Source of the DNA: Roseibium algicola
GTDB lineage: Bacteria > Pseudomonadota > Alphaproteobacteria > Rhizobiales > Stappiaceae
Direction of reading: 5' to 3'
Assembly: GCF_001999245.1 (NCBI RefSeq)
Contig: NZ_CP019630.1
Location: 992,001 to 1,056,000, forward strand
Length of the DNA: 64,000 nt
Position numbers and translations under genes: made by a program. Positions 1 through 10,676 of this stretch are shown piece by piece. Position 1 is the stretch's first letter. Each line of letters begins with the position of its first letter. The notes beneath the pieces are model-generated. The model was not told the DNA's origin and did no database searches. It worked only from the letters and a program-made list of their open reading frames with translations.

Positions 1-402
1 ATGCGGCCAGGTCATGGCACCAAGAGCGAGTTTAAGATCGGCGCGGCTCAGAACCTCCTGGCCGTGACCATCCGCTCCGCCAATGGCAAAGACCACGTCG
101 GGAACACCTTCATCCTTCCAGGCTTCCAGTTTCTGACTGAAGGCCGGGCTGGTCAGGTTCTTGCCGTTCTCGTCCAGCACCACCAGCCGCGCACCGGCAT
201 TGAGCGCGGCAAGAATTCCCCGCGCTTCTTCCGCCTTGCGGTCATCGGCGCGCTGCGCACGGCTTTCCGGCATTTCGTTGAGGATGACTTCGGTAACGCC
301 GAGACCGCGGCCTGTCTTGCGGGCGCGGTCGATATATCGGTCGAAAAGTTCTTTGTCCGCACCGGCTTTCATTTTGCCAATGCAGAAGAGCGTAAAGCGC
401 AT
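1..402 (-). CDS. rlmH: 23S rRNA (pseudouridine-1915 N3) methyltransferase RlmH, 3' end missing
   Basis: SPOUT-family methyltransferase that modifies pseudouridine 1915 in helix 69 of 23S rRNA, using SAM. The visible 134 residues begin MRFTLFCIGKMKAGADKELF and contain the family signatures LVVLDENGKN, FAIGGADGHG and LALGAMTWPH (the SAM-binding trefoil-knot segment). The frame is still open at base 1, so about 25 C-terminal residues lie outside the window. It is the last visible gene of the obgE-proB-proA-nadD-rsfS-rlmH block, all on the minus strand, 80 bases after rsfS. Identification is firm; only the end is absent. Confidence 0.93.
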   Translation of the reverse strand, partial: MRFTLFCIGKMKAGADKELFDRYIDRARKTGRGLGVTEVILNEMPESRAQRADDRKAEEARGILAALNAGARLVVLDENGKNLTSPAFSQKLEAWKDEGVPDVVFAIGGADGHGQEVLSRADLKLALGAMTWPH

Positions 403-482
403 AAGTCCCTGCCGGAGATCGATCCGGTGATAAATCTGCCCGGCAGCAGACGGAGGCCCTGCCTCAGGGCCTCAATGCCGGC

Positions 483-866
483 TCAGCCGATGTAATGCGG
501 TGCCGCATCCTCTTCCGGTGCCCACATCTTCTCAAGATTGTAGAAGCCGCGAACCTCCGGACGGAAGATGTGTACGATCACATCACCCGCATCGATCAGC
601 ACCCAATCGCAAATGTTCAGACCCTCAACCGTTGCCGATCCGGCGCCGGCCGATTTGAGGTCTTTCAGCAAGTGCTCGGCAATCGCGCCCACGTGACGAT
701 GGGAACGACCGGACACGATTACCATGTAATCGGCCAGTGAACTCTTGCCTGCGATGTCGAGGGTAACAGCGTCCTCAGCTTTGGAGTCGTCAAGACTGGT
801 GAGGACCGTATCGAGGAGGTCTGCCGCAAGTTCTTTACCTACGGAAGCCTGCAGAGGAGAGGACAT
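483..866 (-). CDS. rsfS: Ribosomal silencing factor RsfS
   Basis: DUF143/RsfS protein that binds ribosomal protein L14 and blocks subunit joining when nutrients are scarce. The core is visible as SLDDSKAEDAVTLDIAGKSS, LADYMVIVSGRSHRHVGAIA and DWVLIDAGDVIVHIFRPEVR. The start is uncertain. The ATG at 866 (127 aa, GGGCGGA about 8 bases upstream) gives a normal family length. ATG at 893 and a start at 1022 are also in frame; the longest form would add about 52 low-complexity basic residues with no family resemblance. It lies between nadD and rlmH, the usual alphaproteobacterial order. Confidence 0.9.
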   Translation of the reverse strand: MSSPLQASVGKELAADLLDTVLTSLDDSKAEDAVTLDIAGKSSLADYMVIVSGRSHRHVGAIAEHLLKDLKSAGAGSATVEGLNICDWVLIDAGDVIVHIFRPEVRGFYNLEKMWAPEEDAAPHYIG

Positions 867-1096
867 GTCTGTCCGCCCACTTTCAAAGGTCATGGTCAGG
901 TGTTGTGCCTTTCGCCGTTTATGCCGTCCCGCGCCCAACGTCGTCACGAACTGAAACGTCCGACTTCGTACGTCACCCGTTTTGGATGCAGGACCGGTTG
1001 ACCGTACCTCGGCCGCGCTCATCGCGACCGTCCCTATAATACCGCTTCCCGTTTGGCATTTTCAAGACACGCGGGAATTCTTGGCAAATCCGCTGT

Positions 1097-1732
1097 TTAC
1101 CGCTTTTGCCCGAGGCGCAGATCGGTGGACGATGTCCGGTCCAATGGCGTGTGCAGAAAAGTCCAGATCGGCGCCTCCATTTCCGGCAGAAGTGCCGCGT
1201 CTTCTTCAGGAAGCCTATATTTTTCATAGGCTTTTGCCATGGGAGACGACATCACTGACAAGGAGGCTCCCGGCCGGTCGACAATGGCGATCGGCACCGA
1301 GCCGACGATGTCGCGCCAGTCCTGCCAGCGATGGAAGCCGGCTAAATTGTCAGCCCCCATAACCCAAACGAATCGGACAGATGGACGCATCTGGCGCAGG
1401 GCGACCAGCGTTCTGGCCGTATAGGGTGTTCCCAGAACCTGCTCGAAGGCGGTAACCTTCATGCGTGGATGGTCGGCGAGGTCCGCCGTCAGGCGCAGCC
1501 GCCGCTCCAGCGGCGCCAGGTCCGCGTGGCTCTTGAGCGGGTTGCCAGGCGTCACCAGCCACCAGACCTGATCCAGCCCCAGCCGCTTCAACACGGTCGA
1601 AGCCACCAGCCGGTGACCTGAATGAGGAGGATTGAAGGATCCGCCGAAAATGCCGATGCGGTTGCCCGGCTCGGCATGGGGCAGTTTCATCCAGTCACGG
1701 TCCAGTCCCGCGCCAAGACTCAAGGGGCTCAT
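1097..1732 (-). CDS. nadD: Nicotinate-nucleotide adenylyltransferase NadD
   Basis: Transfers AMP from ATP to nicotinate mononucleotide, the penultimate step of NAD synthesis. The nucleotidyltransferase signature IGIFGGSFNPPHSGH is near residues 27-41 and the second signature SSTDLRLGQKR closes the protein. The middle has LVTPGNPLKSHADLAPLERR and WVMGADNLAGFHRWQDWRDI, typical of NadD. Length 211 aa is normal. A second ATG at 1690 is possible; neither start has a strong ribosome binding site. It sits between proA and rsfS. Confidence 0.95.
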   Translation of the reverse strand: MSPLSLGAGLDRDWMKLPHAEPGNRIGIFGGSFNPPHSGHRLVASTVLKRLGLDQVWWLVTPGNPLKSHADLAPLERRLRLTADLADHPRMKVTAFEQVLGTPYTARTLVALRQMRPSVRFVWVMGADNLAGFHRWQDWRDIVGSVPIAIVDRPGASLSVMSSPMAKAYEKYRLPEEDAALLPEMEAPIWTFLHTPLDRTSSTDLRLGQKR

Positions 1733-1794
1733 TCAGACGAACTCACGATTGGTCATTACGGGCGGGCATTCCTGGCGGTCCTCAAGGGCGGTCG

Positions 1795-3075
1795 TCACGG
1801 GCGGGTCTGGCCGGTGCCATGCACCTTGTACTTGAAGCTGGTCAGCTGCTCCACGCCCACTGGTCCGCGTGCATGCATGCGCCCAGTGGCAATGCCGATC
1901 TCCGCGCCCATGCCGAATTCACCACCATCGGCAAACTGGGTCGACGCATTGTGCAGCACGATGGCTGAATCCACTTCCCGCTGGAACCGGTCGGCAGTCG
2001 CCTGATCTTCGGTCAGGATGCAATCGGTATGGTTGGAACCGTAGCGCGCGATATGCTCCATGGCAGCGTCGAGATCCGCGACCACCTTCACCGAAAGGAT
2101 CTTGTCCAGATACTCCGTCGACCAGTCGTCTTCGCTTGCCGGCACGATGTTTTCGCAAATGTCGCGCACAATCGCACCGCCCCGGATCTCGCAGCCCTTT
2201 TCCTGAAGTGCCTTCACGATCACCGGCAAATGGCTGTGGGCCACGTCTTCATGCACCAGCAATGTTTCCAGCGCCCCGCAGATGCCGGTCCGGCGCAGCT
2301 TGGAATTGACGATCACCTCGACGGATTTCTCAAGATCGGCCGCCTTGTCGACGAAGATATGCACCAGGCCTTCCAGATGGGCAAAGACCGGCACGCGAGC
2401 TTCGGTCTGCACACGCTCTACAAGACTGCGGCCACCACGCGGGACGATGACATCGAGGTTGCCTTGAAGACCGCGCAGCATTTCGCCAACAGCGGCCCTG
2501 TCAGTCACCGGAACGATCTGGATCGCATCTTCCGGCAGACCGGCGGCGGCGAGGCCTTTCTGCAGGGCTGCGTGGATCGCCCGGTTGGAATTGATGGTGT
2601 CGGAGCCGCCACGCAGAACAACGGCGTTGCCGGCTTTCAAGCACAGCGCGCCTGCATCCGCGGTCACGTTCGGGCGGCTTTCGTAAATGACACCGATAAC
2701 ACCCAGGGGCGTGCGCACACGTTCGATCTTCAGGCCGTTCGGCCGATCCCAGGCGGCGATCACGCTGCCGACGGGATCGTCCAGCGCGACAATGTCCTCA
2801 AGGGCTTTGGCAATCGCCTCGATCCGCTCTTCCGTAAGCGTGCCACGATCCAGGAACGCTGCCGTCTGGCCGCCTGCCTTCATCGCTTCGAGATCGAGAC
2901 GGTTGCCTGCAAGAATATCCGGTGTTGCAACCCGAACGGCGGCTGCCATTTCGGCCAGGGCCTTGTTCTTCTGGTCTGCTGGAGCGATGGCAAGGATCCG
3001 GCCGGCAGCACGGGCGCGCTGCCCGATCTCTGCCATCAAGTCCTCGGTCGTCTTTGCCTCGACTACTTCCAGCAT
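1795..3075 (-). CDS. proA: Gamma-glutamyl phosphate reductase ProA
   Basis: NADPH-dependent reduction of L-glutamyl 5-phosphate to glutamate semialdehyde, second step of proline synthesis. It belongs to the aldehyde dehydrogenase superfamily: [20 protein letters not shown] and [10 protein letters not shown] in the cofactor domain, [19 protein letters not shown] around the catalytic Cys, and [16 protein letters not shown] and the [20 protein letters not shown] stretch near the C-terminus. The ATG at 3075 (426 aa) has GGGAG upstream; a GTG at 3105 would add ten residues and has no ribosome binding site. It follows proB in the same direction, so the proline genes are probably co-transcribed. Confidence 0.96.
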   Translation of the reverse strand: MLEVVEAKTTEDLMAEIGQRARAAGRILAIAPADQKNKALAEMAAAVRVATPDILAGNRLDLEAMKAGGQTAAFLDRGTLTEERIEAIAKALEDIVALDDPVGSVIAAWDRPNGLKIERVRTPLGVIGVIYESRPNVTADAGALCLKAGNAVVLRGGSDTINSNRAIHAALQKGLAAAGLPEDAIQIVPVTDRAAVGEMLRGLQGNLDVIVPRGGRSLVERVQTEARVPVFAHLEGLVHIFVDKAADLEKSVEVIVNSKLRRTGICGALETLLVHEDVAHSHLPVIVKALQEKGCEIRGGAIVRDICENIVPASEDDWSTEYLDKILSVKVVADLDAAMEHIARYGSNHTDCILTEDQATADRFQREVDSAIVLHNASTQFADGGEFGMGAEIGIATGRMHARGPVGVEQLTSFKYKVHGTGQTRP

Positions 3076-3170
3076 ACTCACTTGCTCCCGTTTTGCGGCG
3101 TTCACCGCCGCCAGTCTTTCCGCGTTTTAGCGCGTTCTGCCTCAAAAGGCATCCATCGGTTCGCTCACAC

Positions 3171-4294
3171 TCACTCGAGCGCGGGCAGTTCCAGAACCAG
3201 ATCGTCCCGGTGGATCATTTCCGCCCGGCCCGGATAGCCGACGATGGCTTCAATCTCGCGGCTGTTGCGGCCTGCAATCAACTGCGCTTCGTCCGCGTCA
3301 TATGCAATCAGCCCCCGGCCGATGATCCGGCCTTCCGGGTTGAGCAATGTCACGGCGTCGCCGCGCGAAAAACTTCCCGATACAGATGTCACTCCGGCAG
3401 GCAGGAGGCTCTTGCCAGACGTCATCGCCTTGACCGCGCCTGCATCCAGCCGGATTTCACCGCGCGGCTCCAGATGGCCGCCAATCCAGGCCTTGCGGGC
3501 ACTGGCAGGTGAACTGAGCGCCGGGAACCAGGTGCCGCGGGCGCCCTGATCCAGCCGCTGAAGCGGGTTGAGTTCCTTGCCGGACGTGATCACCATCGAC
3601 GTTCCGGCCGCGGTCGCGATCTTGCCGGCATCGATTTTCGTCTTCATGCCGCCGCGCGAAAGCTCCGACCCGGCGCTGCCGGCCATGGATTCGATTTCAT
3701 GGGTAATGCGCGGCACTTCCGGCAGGAACACTGCATCGGGGTTCTGCTGGGGCGGTGCGGTATAAAGCCCGTCAATATCCGACAAAAGCACAAGGCAGTC
3801 GGCACTGGCCATGGTGGCAACACGCGCCGCCAAACGGTCGTTGTCGCCGTAGCGGATCTCGGAGGTCGCCACGGAATCGTTTTCGTTGATGATCGGCACG
3901 GCCCCGAGTTTCAACAAGGTGCCGATAGTGGCGCGCGCATTGAGATAGCGCCGCCTTTCTTCCGTGTCGCCAAGGGTGAGCAGGATCTGACCAGCCTTCT
4001 TGCCATGCGCGCCGAGGGCATCCGCATAGGCCTGGGCCAGCGCGATCTGACCGGCTGCGGCCGCCGCCTGGCTTTCCTCCAGCTTCAGCGGCCCACCCGG
4101 CAGCCCTAGAATACCGCGGCCGAGTGCAATCGATCCGGAGGAGACTAGCAGCACCTCCGCACCGGCATCGGACAGCTTGACCACATCGGCGACCAGCGCG
4201 TTGAGCCAGCTACGCTTGAGTTCGCCCTGCTCGACAAGCAGGGCGGAGCCGATCTTGACGACGATGCGGCTGAAGTCTCTCAGACTGCGGGACA

Positions 4295-4295
<1 letters not shown>
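3171..4295 (-). CDS. proB: Glutamate 5-kinase ProB
   Basis: Phosphorylates glutamate at the gamma carboxylate, the committed and usually proline-inhibited step. The amino-acid kinase domain shows [49 protein letters not shown] and [15 protein letters not shown]. The C-terminal part (about residues 280-370) is a PUA domain, including [20 protein letters not shown]. Length 374 aa matches PUA-containing ProB. Its ATG overlaps the obgE stop as TGATG, which points to translational coupling. Confidence 0.96.
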
Positions 4296-5929
<1,634 letters not shown>

Positions 5930-5930
<1 letters not shown>

Positions 5931-6499
5931 CAGGCCGCTTCCTTGCGTGCATCGAAATCGGTGCGCGCCAGGCGGACGATCACGTTGGAAACCCTGCGAT
6001 CCAGTGCCTTCGAAAAACGTTCCGTCATGGAGTAAGGCTTGAAACCCATTTTCCTCAGCAGACCGCGGGAGCGGAAGTTGTCCTCAAAGGCGCGCGCGGC
6101 TATGGCGTCCGTCTCAAAGGCTTCGAACGCCCAGGCGAGAGCAGCCTCTACAGCCTCGCTGGCATAGCCGTGCCCCTGAAACGCCCGACCGAGCCAATAG
6201 CCGAGTGTCGGCAGGTTCGGCAGATCATCCAGGTCACCCGGCGGTTCGATGGCAACCACCCCGATGAACACCCCACCGAGCGTAATGGCAAACAGCGCTT
6301 CGGTTTCGAACGGATCCTTGCCGACCACCGTCTTCAGGAAGGCTTCCGCAGCTCCGTCCTCATAAGGCCAGGTGAACGACGTCATCCAGCGGGCGACCTC
6401 GAAATCCTTGCCCGCCAGCGCAACCATGGCTTCGGCGTCCGACATCTCGATCGGCCGCAGGATCAGGCGTCTTGTTTTCAGCTCAGGCAACATGCTCAT
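5930..6499 (-). CDS. GNAT family N-acetyltransferase (RimJ/RimL-like)
   Basis: Second of three consecutive acetyltransferases. Family features are ELKTRRLILRPIEMSDAEAM at the N-terminus, GYWLGRAFQGHGYASEAVEA for acetyl-CoA binding and NFRSRGLLRKMGFKPYSMTE near the end. The start at 6499 was chosen because ATGA overlaps the stop of the preceding gene and AGGGACG lies just upstream; ATGs at 6493 and 6514 are alternatives. About 189 aa. Sequence divergence from its two neighbours suggests an old duplication rather than a recent one. Substrate unknown. Confidence 0.87.
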
Positions 6500-7101
6500 C
6501 GTCCCTGCCCCCATCTTTTCAATGACTTCCAGACAGCCCGCTCCAGCGTATAGCGCTCGATGGGCACCGAGCCACCCGCCCCCAGAGAGCGGATCATGGC
6601 CTGGTCGCGATACTGAAATCCGGATTTGACGAGCACCCGGCGCGATGCCGGGTTGGTGACCCTGCAGGATCCCTGCAGCTCGCCGATGTCATGATAGGTG
6701 AAGGCATGGTCGACCAGTGCATGCACCGCCTCTGTCGCCAGACCCTGGCCCCAGAAGGGTTCACCCAACCAATAGCCGACATGCACCGGACCGCCGGGCT
6801 CGACATTGGCATACCGCGCGATGCCGATCAGCCGGCCGGTTAACTTCAGGCGGATGGCAAAGCTAGCAGACCGGGGTTGGTTGATCGCGGCCTTGGCGAC
6901 CAGCGCCCGGGCATCGTCCAATGCGAAGGGATGCGGCATGGTGGAAAGGTTTGCCGCCACTTTCTTGTTGTTGGCCAGAAACACCATATCGGCCAAATCG
7001 TCCATACGCGGCTTGTCGAGCCGCACACGAACCGCTTCCTGCGGCAATGGGGCCGCAGCCAGACTGCTTTCGTCTAATAAACCGTCACTTTCAACAACCA
7101 T
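6496..7101 (-). CDS. GNAT family N-acetyltransferase
   Basis: First of the three GNAT genes. A GGAGG motif five bases before the ATG at 7101 decides the start (201 aa); an upstream in-frame start at 7146 would lie within the terminator hairpin. Motifs are VRVRLDKPRMDDLADMVFLA, GYWLGEPFWGQGLATEAVHA (acetyl-CoA loop) and NPASRRVLVKSGFQYRDQAM. The gene begins just after the rplU-rpmA terminator, so transcription of the GNAT group probably starts separately or by read-through. Substrate unknown. Confidence 0.87.
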   Translation of the reverse strand: MVVESDGLLDESSLAAAPLPQEAVRVRLDKPRMDDLADMVFLANNKKVAANLSTMPHPFALDDARALVAKAAINQPRSASFAIRLKLTGRLIGIARYANVEPGGPVHVGYWLGEPFWGQGLATEAVHALVDHAFTYHDIGELQGSCRVTNPASRRVLVKSGFQYRDQAMIRSLGAGGSVPIERYTLERAVWKSLKRWGQGR

Positions 7102-7115
7102 CTTTTCCTCCAGCC

Positions 7116-7156
7116 AAAACAAATCAAGGGAGAGATGGCGCCCCATCTCCCCCTTG
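7116..7156 (-). terminator. Intrinsic terminator downstream of rpmA
   Basis: Two 14-base arms (7125-7138 and 7143-7156) pair almost perfectly (one mismatched position) around a 4-base loop; read on the minus strand the hairpin is followed by a T-rich tract (GATTTGTTTT). It ends the L21-L27 transcript before the acetyltransferase genes. Confidence 0.75.
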
Positions 7157-7239
7157 GATCTTGACTGGTCGGATTGCTGACCTGTCTCGAATTGCCGGGG
7201 TCTTACGGGACGCCGGCGTTTCGAAACTTCACGTCGGCT

Positions 7240-7509
7240 TTACTCCGCTGCTTCCGCTACCGGGAGCACGTTAATGTAGGTTCGCTTGTTGGCTTTCGCC
7301 TGGAACTCTACCTTGCCTTCCACGGTTGCGAAGATGGTATGGTCCTTGCCCATACCAACGCCGGTGCCCGGGTGCCAGGTAGTGCCGCGCTGACGCGCGA
7401 TGATGTTGCCGGGAATCACAGCTTCCCCGCCGAATTTCTTGATGCCGAGACGGCGGCCAGCTGAGTCGCGGCCGTTGCGGGACGAGCCGCCTGCCTTTTT
7501 ATGTGCCAT
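7240..7509 (-). CDS. rpmA: 50S ribosomal protein L27
   Basis: L27 of 89 aa. The N-terminal segment [20 protein letters not shown] reaches the peptidyl transferase centre, and [20 protein letters not shown] with [20 protein letters not shown] is the conserved core. No cleavable N-terminal extension of the Firmicutes type is present. It follows rplU by 50 bases on the same strand, the universal rplU-rpmA pair. Confidence 0.98.
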   Translation of the reverse strand: MAHKKAGGSSRNGRDSAGRRLGIKKFGGEAVIPGNIIARQRGTTWHPGTGVGMGKDHTIFATVEGKVEFQAKANKRTYINVLPVAEAAE

Positions 7510-7559
7510 CGTTAGAACTCCTCGTTCTTCGAATACTTTTTAGGTTCGGGAGCGGCGGC

Positions 7560-8159
7560 TTAGTTGCCAGCCAGTTCCTTGGCCTGCTCAACCCAATTAC
7601 CGCGCTCGAACTTGCCTTTCAGGCCAGTTTCTTCTTCAACGCGTGCGACGTCGTCAGCGGACATTGCTGCGATCTGAGCGAAGGTGGTGATCCCTGCTTC
7701 GTTCAGCTTCTTCACAGCTGCCGGACCGGCGCCATCGAGTTTCTTCAGGTCGTCGGCGCCTTCTGCTGCAGCCGGTGCGGCTTCAGCGGTTTCTTCAGCC
7801 TTCGGCGCTGCCTTCTTCGGCGCTGCCTTCTTGGCCGGCTTTGCACCACCGGTCAGGATATCGGTCACCTTCACGAGGGTGAAAGCCTGACGATGGCCGT
7901 TGCGGCGGCGGGAATTCTGACGCCGGCGCTTCTTGAAAATGATAACCTTGCGGTTACGGCCCTGTTCGACCACTTCGGCAACCACGGTTGCGCCTTCGAC
8001 AAGCGGAGCGCCAACTGTGGTGTCGGTGCCATTGCCGACCATCAGAACCTCTTCAAAGGTTACGGTGCTGCCGGCTTCGGCATCGAGCTTTTCGACCTTC
8101 AGGAGGTCATCGGCGGCAACAGTGTACTGCTTGCCACCCGTCTTGATCACTGCGAACAT
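7560..8159 (-). CDS. rplU: 50S ribosomal protein L21, long form with C-terminal helix-hairpin-helix extension
   Basis: The first ~103 residues are ordinary L21: [40 protein letters not shown] and [14 protein letters not shown]. An Ala/Lys-rich linker ([20 protein letters not shown]) leads to a C-terminal module of about 60 residues, [20 protein letters not shown] with [20 protein letters not shown], which resembles the helix-hairpin-helix found at the C-terminus of many alphaproteobacterial L21 proteins. Total 199 aa against about 103 in E. coli. ATG at 8159 was chosen over the GTG at 8168 because it gives the conserved L21 N-terminus and is better spaced from AGAAGGA. A strong promoter lies 215-245 bases upstream. 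Confidence 0.96.
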   Translation of the reverse strand: MFAVIKTGGKQYTVAADDLLKVEKLDAEAGSTVTFEEVLMVGNGTDTTVGAPLVEGATVVAEVVEQGRNRKVIIFKKRRRQNSRRRNGHRQAFTLVKVTDILTGGAKPAKKAAPKKAAPKAEETAEAAPAAAEGADDLKKLDGAGPAAVKKLNEAGITTFAQIAAMSADDVARVEEETGLKGKFERGNWVEQAKELAGN

Positions 8160-8343
8160 GTCTCGCACGTCCTTCTTTTCGTTTTTGACACACCGGAACG
8201 GGCTGTTAAACCATCGAACCGGCTGCTTTTCAGGTCGAACCGAGGCGCCTGTCTCTCCAGGTCTTGAACCTGGCTGACAAGTCTTTGTGTCGGGTTGAGC
8301 GTGAAGCTTTTAAAGCCCGGCAGGCCTTGAACGACAAACATAA

Positions 8344-8367
8344 CTCGAAAAAGCGAACCTTTTCGAG
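8344..8367 (-). promoter_or_regulatory. Hairpin at the 5' end of the rplU leader
   Basis: Perfect 8-bp inverted repeat (CTCGAAAA and TTTTCGAG) with an 8-base loop. It falls at the predicted first bases of the rplU mRNA, about 185 bases before the start codon. A long leader with a 5' hairpin suggests autogenous control or transcript protection; this is inference. Confidence 0.5.
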
Positions 8368-8374
8368 CCCGCGC

Positions 8375-8402
8375 AATATAGTCGGCCGGTTCTCGTTGTC
8401 AA
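8375..8402 (-). promoter_or_regulatory. Sigma-70 type promoter of rplU-rpmA
   Basis: On the minus strand TTGACA (8402-8397) and TATATT (8380-8375) are separated by 16 bases. This is close to the sigma-70 consensus and fits a highly expressed ribosomal protein operon. The start site would be near 8368. Confidence 0.75.
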
Positions 8403-8720
8403 ACGGAAATCTGGCCTTTCTGCCGCAAAACCGCTTGTTTTCGTTTCCCTGGCGCCCCCGCATTCGCGGCGGTTTCTCTCGTGGTCACCACGATTCCCGC
8501 AAACAGGGATACGCCAATCGGCGTTGACGGCCGTTATCGGGGCAAGCCGACATCCGGTCAATCCGAATCTCCATGGTGCTCCCTCCTCCCCTTCCCCGAG
8601 CTCCCTGCAGACCGCTTTTCGCGTCGTGCAAATACGTCTGCAGGCGGTAAATTCGCGCCCAGGAAGCAGACAAACCGGGCAAAAACAGCCCCAATCCACA
8701 AACTGAAAAAAGAACTCATT
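8403..8720. other. Intergenic region with no supported gene
   Basis: Between the rplU promoter and the tRNA-Ser promoter. Open frames exist on both strands, but none has a ribosome binding site, recognisable motif or convincing composition. I see nothing else in it. Confidence 0.6.
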
Positions 8721-8727
8721 TCCGGGC

Positions 8728-8756
8728 TTGCAGGGCGCGCAGAGTGTGTCTATGTT
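8728..8756 (+). promoter_or_regulatory. Probable promoter of tRNA-Ser
   Basis: TTGCAG (8728-8733) and TATGTT (8751-8756) separated by 17 bases, ending 36 bases before the tRNA. Spacing and sequence fit a sigma-70 promoter. Confidence 0.55.
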
Positions 8757-8792
8757 CCGCGCCACTTGAGACCCGTTTATCGCAAGTACCGC

Positions 8793-8882
8793 GGAGAGGT
8801 GCCGGAGTGGTTGAACGGGGCGGTCTCGAAAACCGTTGAGCGCGCAAGCGTTCCGGGGGTTCGAATCCCCCTCTCTCCGCCA
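8793..8882 (+). tRNA. tRNA-Ser (anticodon CGA)
   Basis: 90-nt class II tRNA. Acceptor arms GGAGAGG and CCTCTCC pair, followed by discriminator G and an encoded CCA (8880-8882). The anticodon loop CTCGAAA gives anticodon CGA, reading UCG serine codons. A long variable arm (GAGCGCGCAAGCGTT region) and T loop TTCGAAT are present. Confidence 0.95.
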
Positions 8883-9112
8883 TATCTATCCTTGCGCTAC
8901 CGCCTTCGGCTACTTGAGCGCATGGCTCCGGGTTCGGACCTTGTCCTCGCTGCTCCGCCATTTTCCAAATTTCCAGTTGAAGTTTTTATTCTCTTCAGCG
9001 CGTTTTCGCGGTGACGAAAGAGCATTGCATAGCAATCGCCTTCAGATCATCAGTGTGCTCGAGGACCGAGTCGTCATCGGTGCCACACGTGTGGGTCGTC
9101 GGGTCAGCTTTA

Positions 9113-9721
9113 TCACCTGCCGCCATCGATGAAGAGTTCCAGGCCGCTCAGCGCGCCGCCGAGTTCCATCAGCCTCCCGCCTGTCGCCAGCGAGCCGATG
9201 TACACCGGGTGCAGATGGATGTCTGAAACCAGATGCTGTGCGATGGCGACAGCGTCTTCGTCGTCACCGGCCACGAACAGGACTCGCCGCAAACGGTCTT
9301 CCTGTAACGGCGCGATCATTGTGGCGACAGGAAGAGTGTTGAACGCCTTCACGACACGAGCGCCGGGGGCCAGGCTGGCGACAATCTCGCTGCCGGTCTC
9401 TTCCCCCAGATCATCGATCTCGAACGACGGTGCATAGCTGGTGAAGATATTTGTCGCGTCGATCAGGACGCGGTTGTCCCAATTGATATCAGGCGCAAGC
9501 ACGTCGCTGAGTTTCGTCCATGGCATGGCCAGGACAACGACCGGTTTGTTCATGGCCTCCGCCGCATGGCCGGCGGCAATCCCTCTCCCAAGTCGCGTGA
9601 TGACATCACGCAGACTTTCCGGCCCGCGGCTGTTGGCCAGGACGATGTTGTGACCGGCAGCGGCCAGCCGGCTGGCGAGGGTCTGCCCGAGCGACGCTGC
9701 ACCCAGAATTCCGATTTCCAT
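9113..9721 (-). CDS. NAD(P)-binding oxidoreductase of the F420-reductase/pyrroline-5-carboxylate reductase N-domain type
   Basis: A 202-aa Rossmann protein. MEIGILGAASLGQTLASRLA is a GxxxxG nucleotide-binding loop, followed by GHNIVLANSRGPESL (the NSR motif indicates NADP preference), VVVLAMPWTKLSDVL and VVKAFNTLPVATM. This arrangement is typical of small NADPH-dependent reductases annotated as NADPH-dependent F420 reductase or NAD(P)-binding proteins. AAGGAG lies 8 bases before the ATG. It follows the SDR gene 9813-10565 in the same direction, about 90 bases downstream, and may share its control. The substrate is unknown. Confidence 0.8.
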   Translation of the reverse strand: MEIGILGAASLGQTLASRLAAAGHNIVLANSRGPESLRDVITRLGRGIAAGHAAEAMNKPVVVLAMPWTKLSDVLAPDINWDNRVLIDATNIFTSYAPSFEIDDLGEETGSEIVASLAPGARVVKAFNTLPVATMIAPLQEDRLRRVLFVAGDDEDAVAIAQHLVSDIHLHPVYIGSLATGGRLMELGGALSGLELFIDGGR

Positions 9722-9812
9722 CGAAGAGACTCCTTGAGAGCGTATTGAAGTGAGCGCGTGGGCCAGACGGCCAAACCGGTTGTCGGCTCGGACCGTCTGG
9801 TCAACCGCGGAC

Positions 9813-10565
9813 TTAAATCTGGTTCATGCCGCCATCGACGAACAGCTCGATGCCGTTGACGAAGCTCGATGCCTCTGAAGCAAGAAAGAGCACTGCGTTG
9901 CTGATGTCTTCCGGCCGGCCGATCCGGCCCGAGGGAATATTGCCGAGGATGTGGTTCTTGACACCTTCGGCCTGCTCACCGCCACCGAAGAGATCGTTGA
10001 GGCCGGCGGTCTCGGTCAGCCCGGGGCTGATGGCGTTCACCCGGATATTGCGGTCCTTCAGATCGAGGATCCAGCTACGGGCGAAATTGCGCACTGCTGC
10101 CTTGGTTGCCGAATAGACACTGAAGTTCGGTGTCCCCGCGGTGCCCGTGGTCGAAGACGTCAGGATGATCGAGGCTCCGTCCCGCAGCAGCGGCAGCGCC
10201 TTTTGCACGGTGAAAAGAACACCTTTCACATTGGTATCGAATGTCTTTTGATAGTGCTCTTCGCTGATCTCGCCGAGCGGGGCAAATTCACCTCCACCGG
10301 CATTGGCGAAGAGTACATCAATCTGGCTGTGCTGCTGCTGAACCGCGTCGTACAGCCGGTCGATATCTGCAAGCACGGACATATCCCCCTGCACGCCGGT
10401 CGTTCGCCCGCCAATGGACTTGACGGCTTCGTCAAGAGTTGCCTGGCGGCGACCGGTGATGAAGACGGATGCCCCCGCAGATGCGAATGCTTTTGCCGTC
10501 GCGAGACCGATGCCACTGGTTCCGCCGGTGACAACCACAACCTTGTTCTCGAAGTTCTGTGTCAT
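9813..10565 (-). CDS. Short-chain dehydrogenase/reductase (SDR), classical type
   Basis: 250-aa classical SDR with TGGTSGIGLATAKAFASAGA (cofactor loop TGxxxGIG), FANAGGGEFAPLGEIS (NAG), catalytic Ser in ILTSSTTGTAG, YxxxK as YSATK, and C-terminal FVNGIELFVDGGMNQI. Basic GRR after the second strand suggests NADP(H). The ATG at 10565 has AGGAG seven bases upstream and replaces an upstream in-frame start at 10613. It is divergent from the LysR regulator at 10677, the classical arrangement for a LysR target, and the shared intergenic region has inverted repeats. Substrate unknown. Confidence 0.88.
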   Translation of the reverse strand: MTQNFENKVVVVTGGTSGIGLATAKAFASAGASVFITGRRQATLDEAVKSIGGRTTGVQGDMSVLADIDRLYDAVQQQHSQIDVLFANAGGGEFAPLGEISEEHYQKTFDTNVKGVLFTVQKALPLLRDGASIILTSSTTGTAGTPNFSVYSATKAAVRNFARSWILDLKDRNIRVNAISPGLTETAGLNDLFGGGEQAEGVKNHILGNIPSGRIGRPEDISNAVLFLASEASSFVNGIELFVDGGMNQI

Positions 10566-10612
10566 TTCATTCTCCTGTCTGACGGCACGATTGCCGTTGA
10601 CATGAAGATGCA

Positions 10613-10676
10613 AATGGAACGATCGTTTCTGTAGTGGGCAATTTCAACACTTAGCGTTCCATAGAAAGAACGATCG
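10613..10676. promoter_or_regulatory. Candidate LysR operator between the SDR and LysR genes
   Basis: Two nested inverted repeats: ATGGAACG (10615-10622) pairs with CGTTCCAT (10655-10662), and GAACGATCGTTTCT (10617-10630) mirrors AGAAAGAACGATCG (10663-10676). Their place in the divergent intergenic region fits an operator for the adjacent regulator; this is inference from symmetry and position. Confidence 0.5.

Noticed and set aside
483..1022. Long form of RsfS starting at 1022
   Set aside because: The extra N-terminal residues are basic, repetitive in composition and unlike the family; the start at 866 gives the usual length.
8883..8930. Hairpin after tRNA-Ser as a terminator
   Set aside because: The stem is interrupted and not followed by a T-run.
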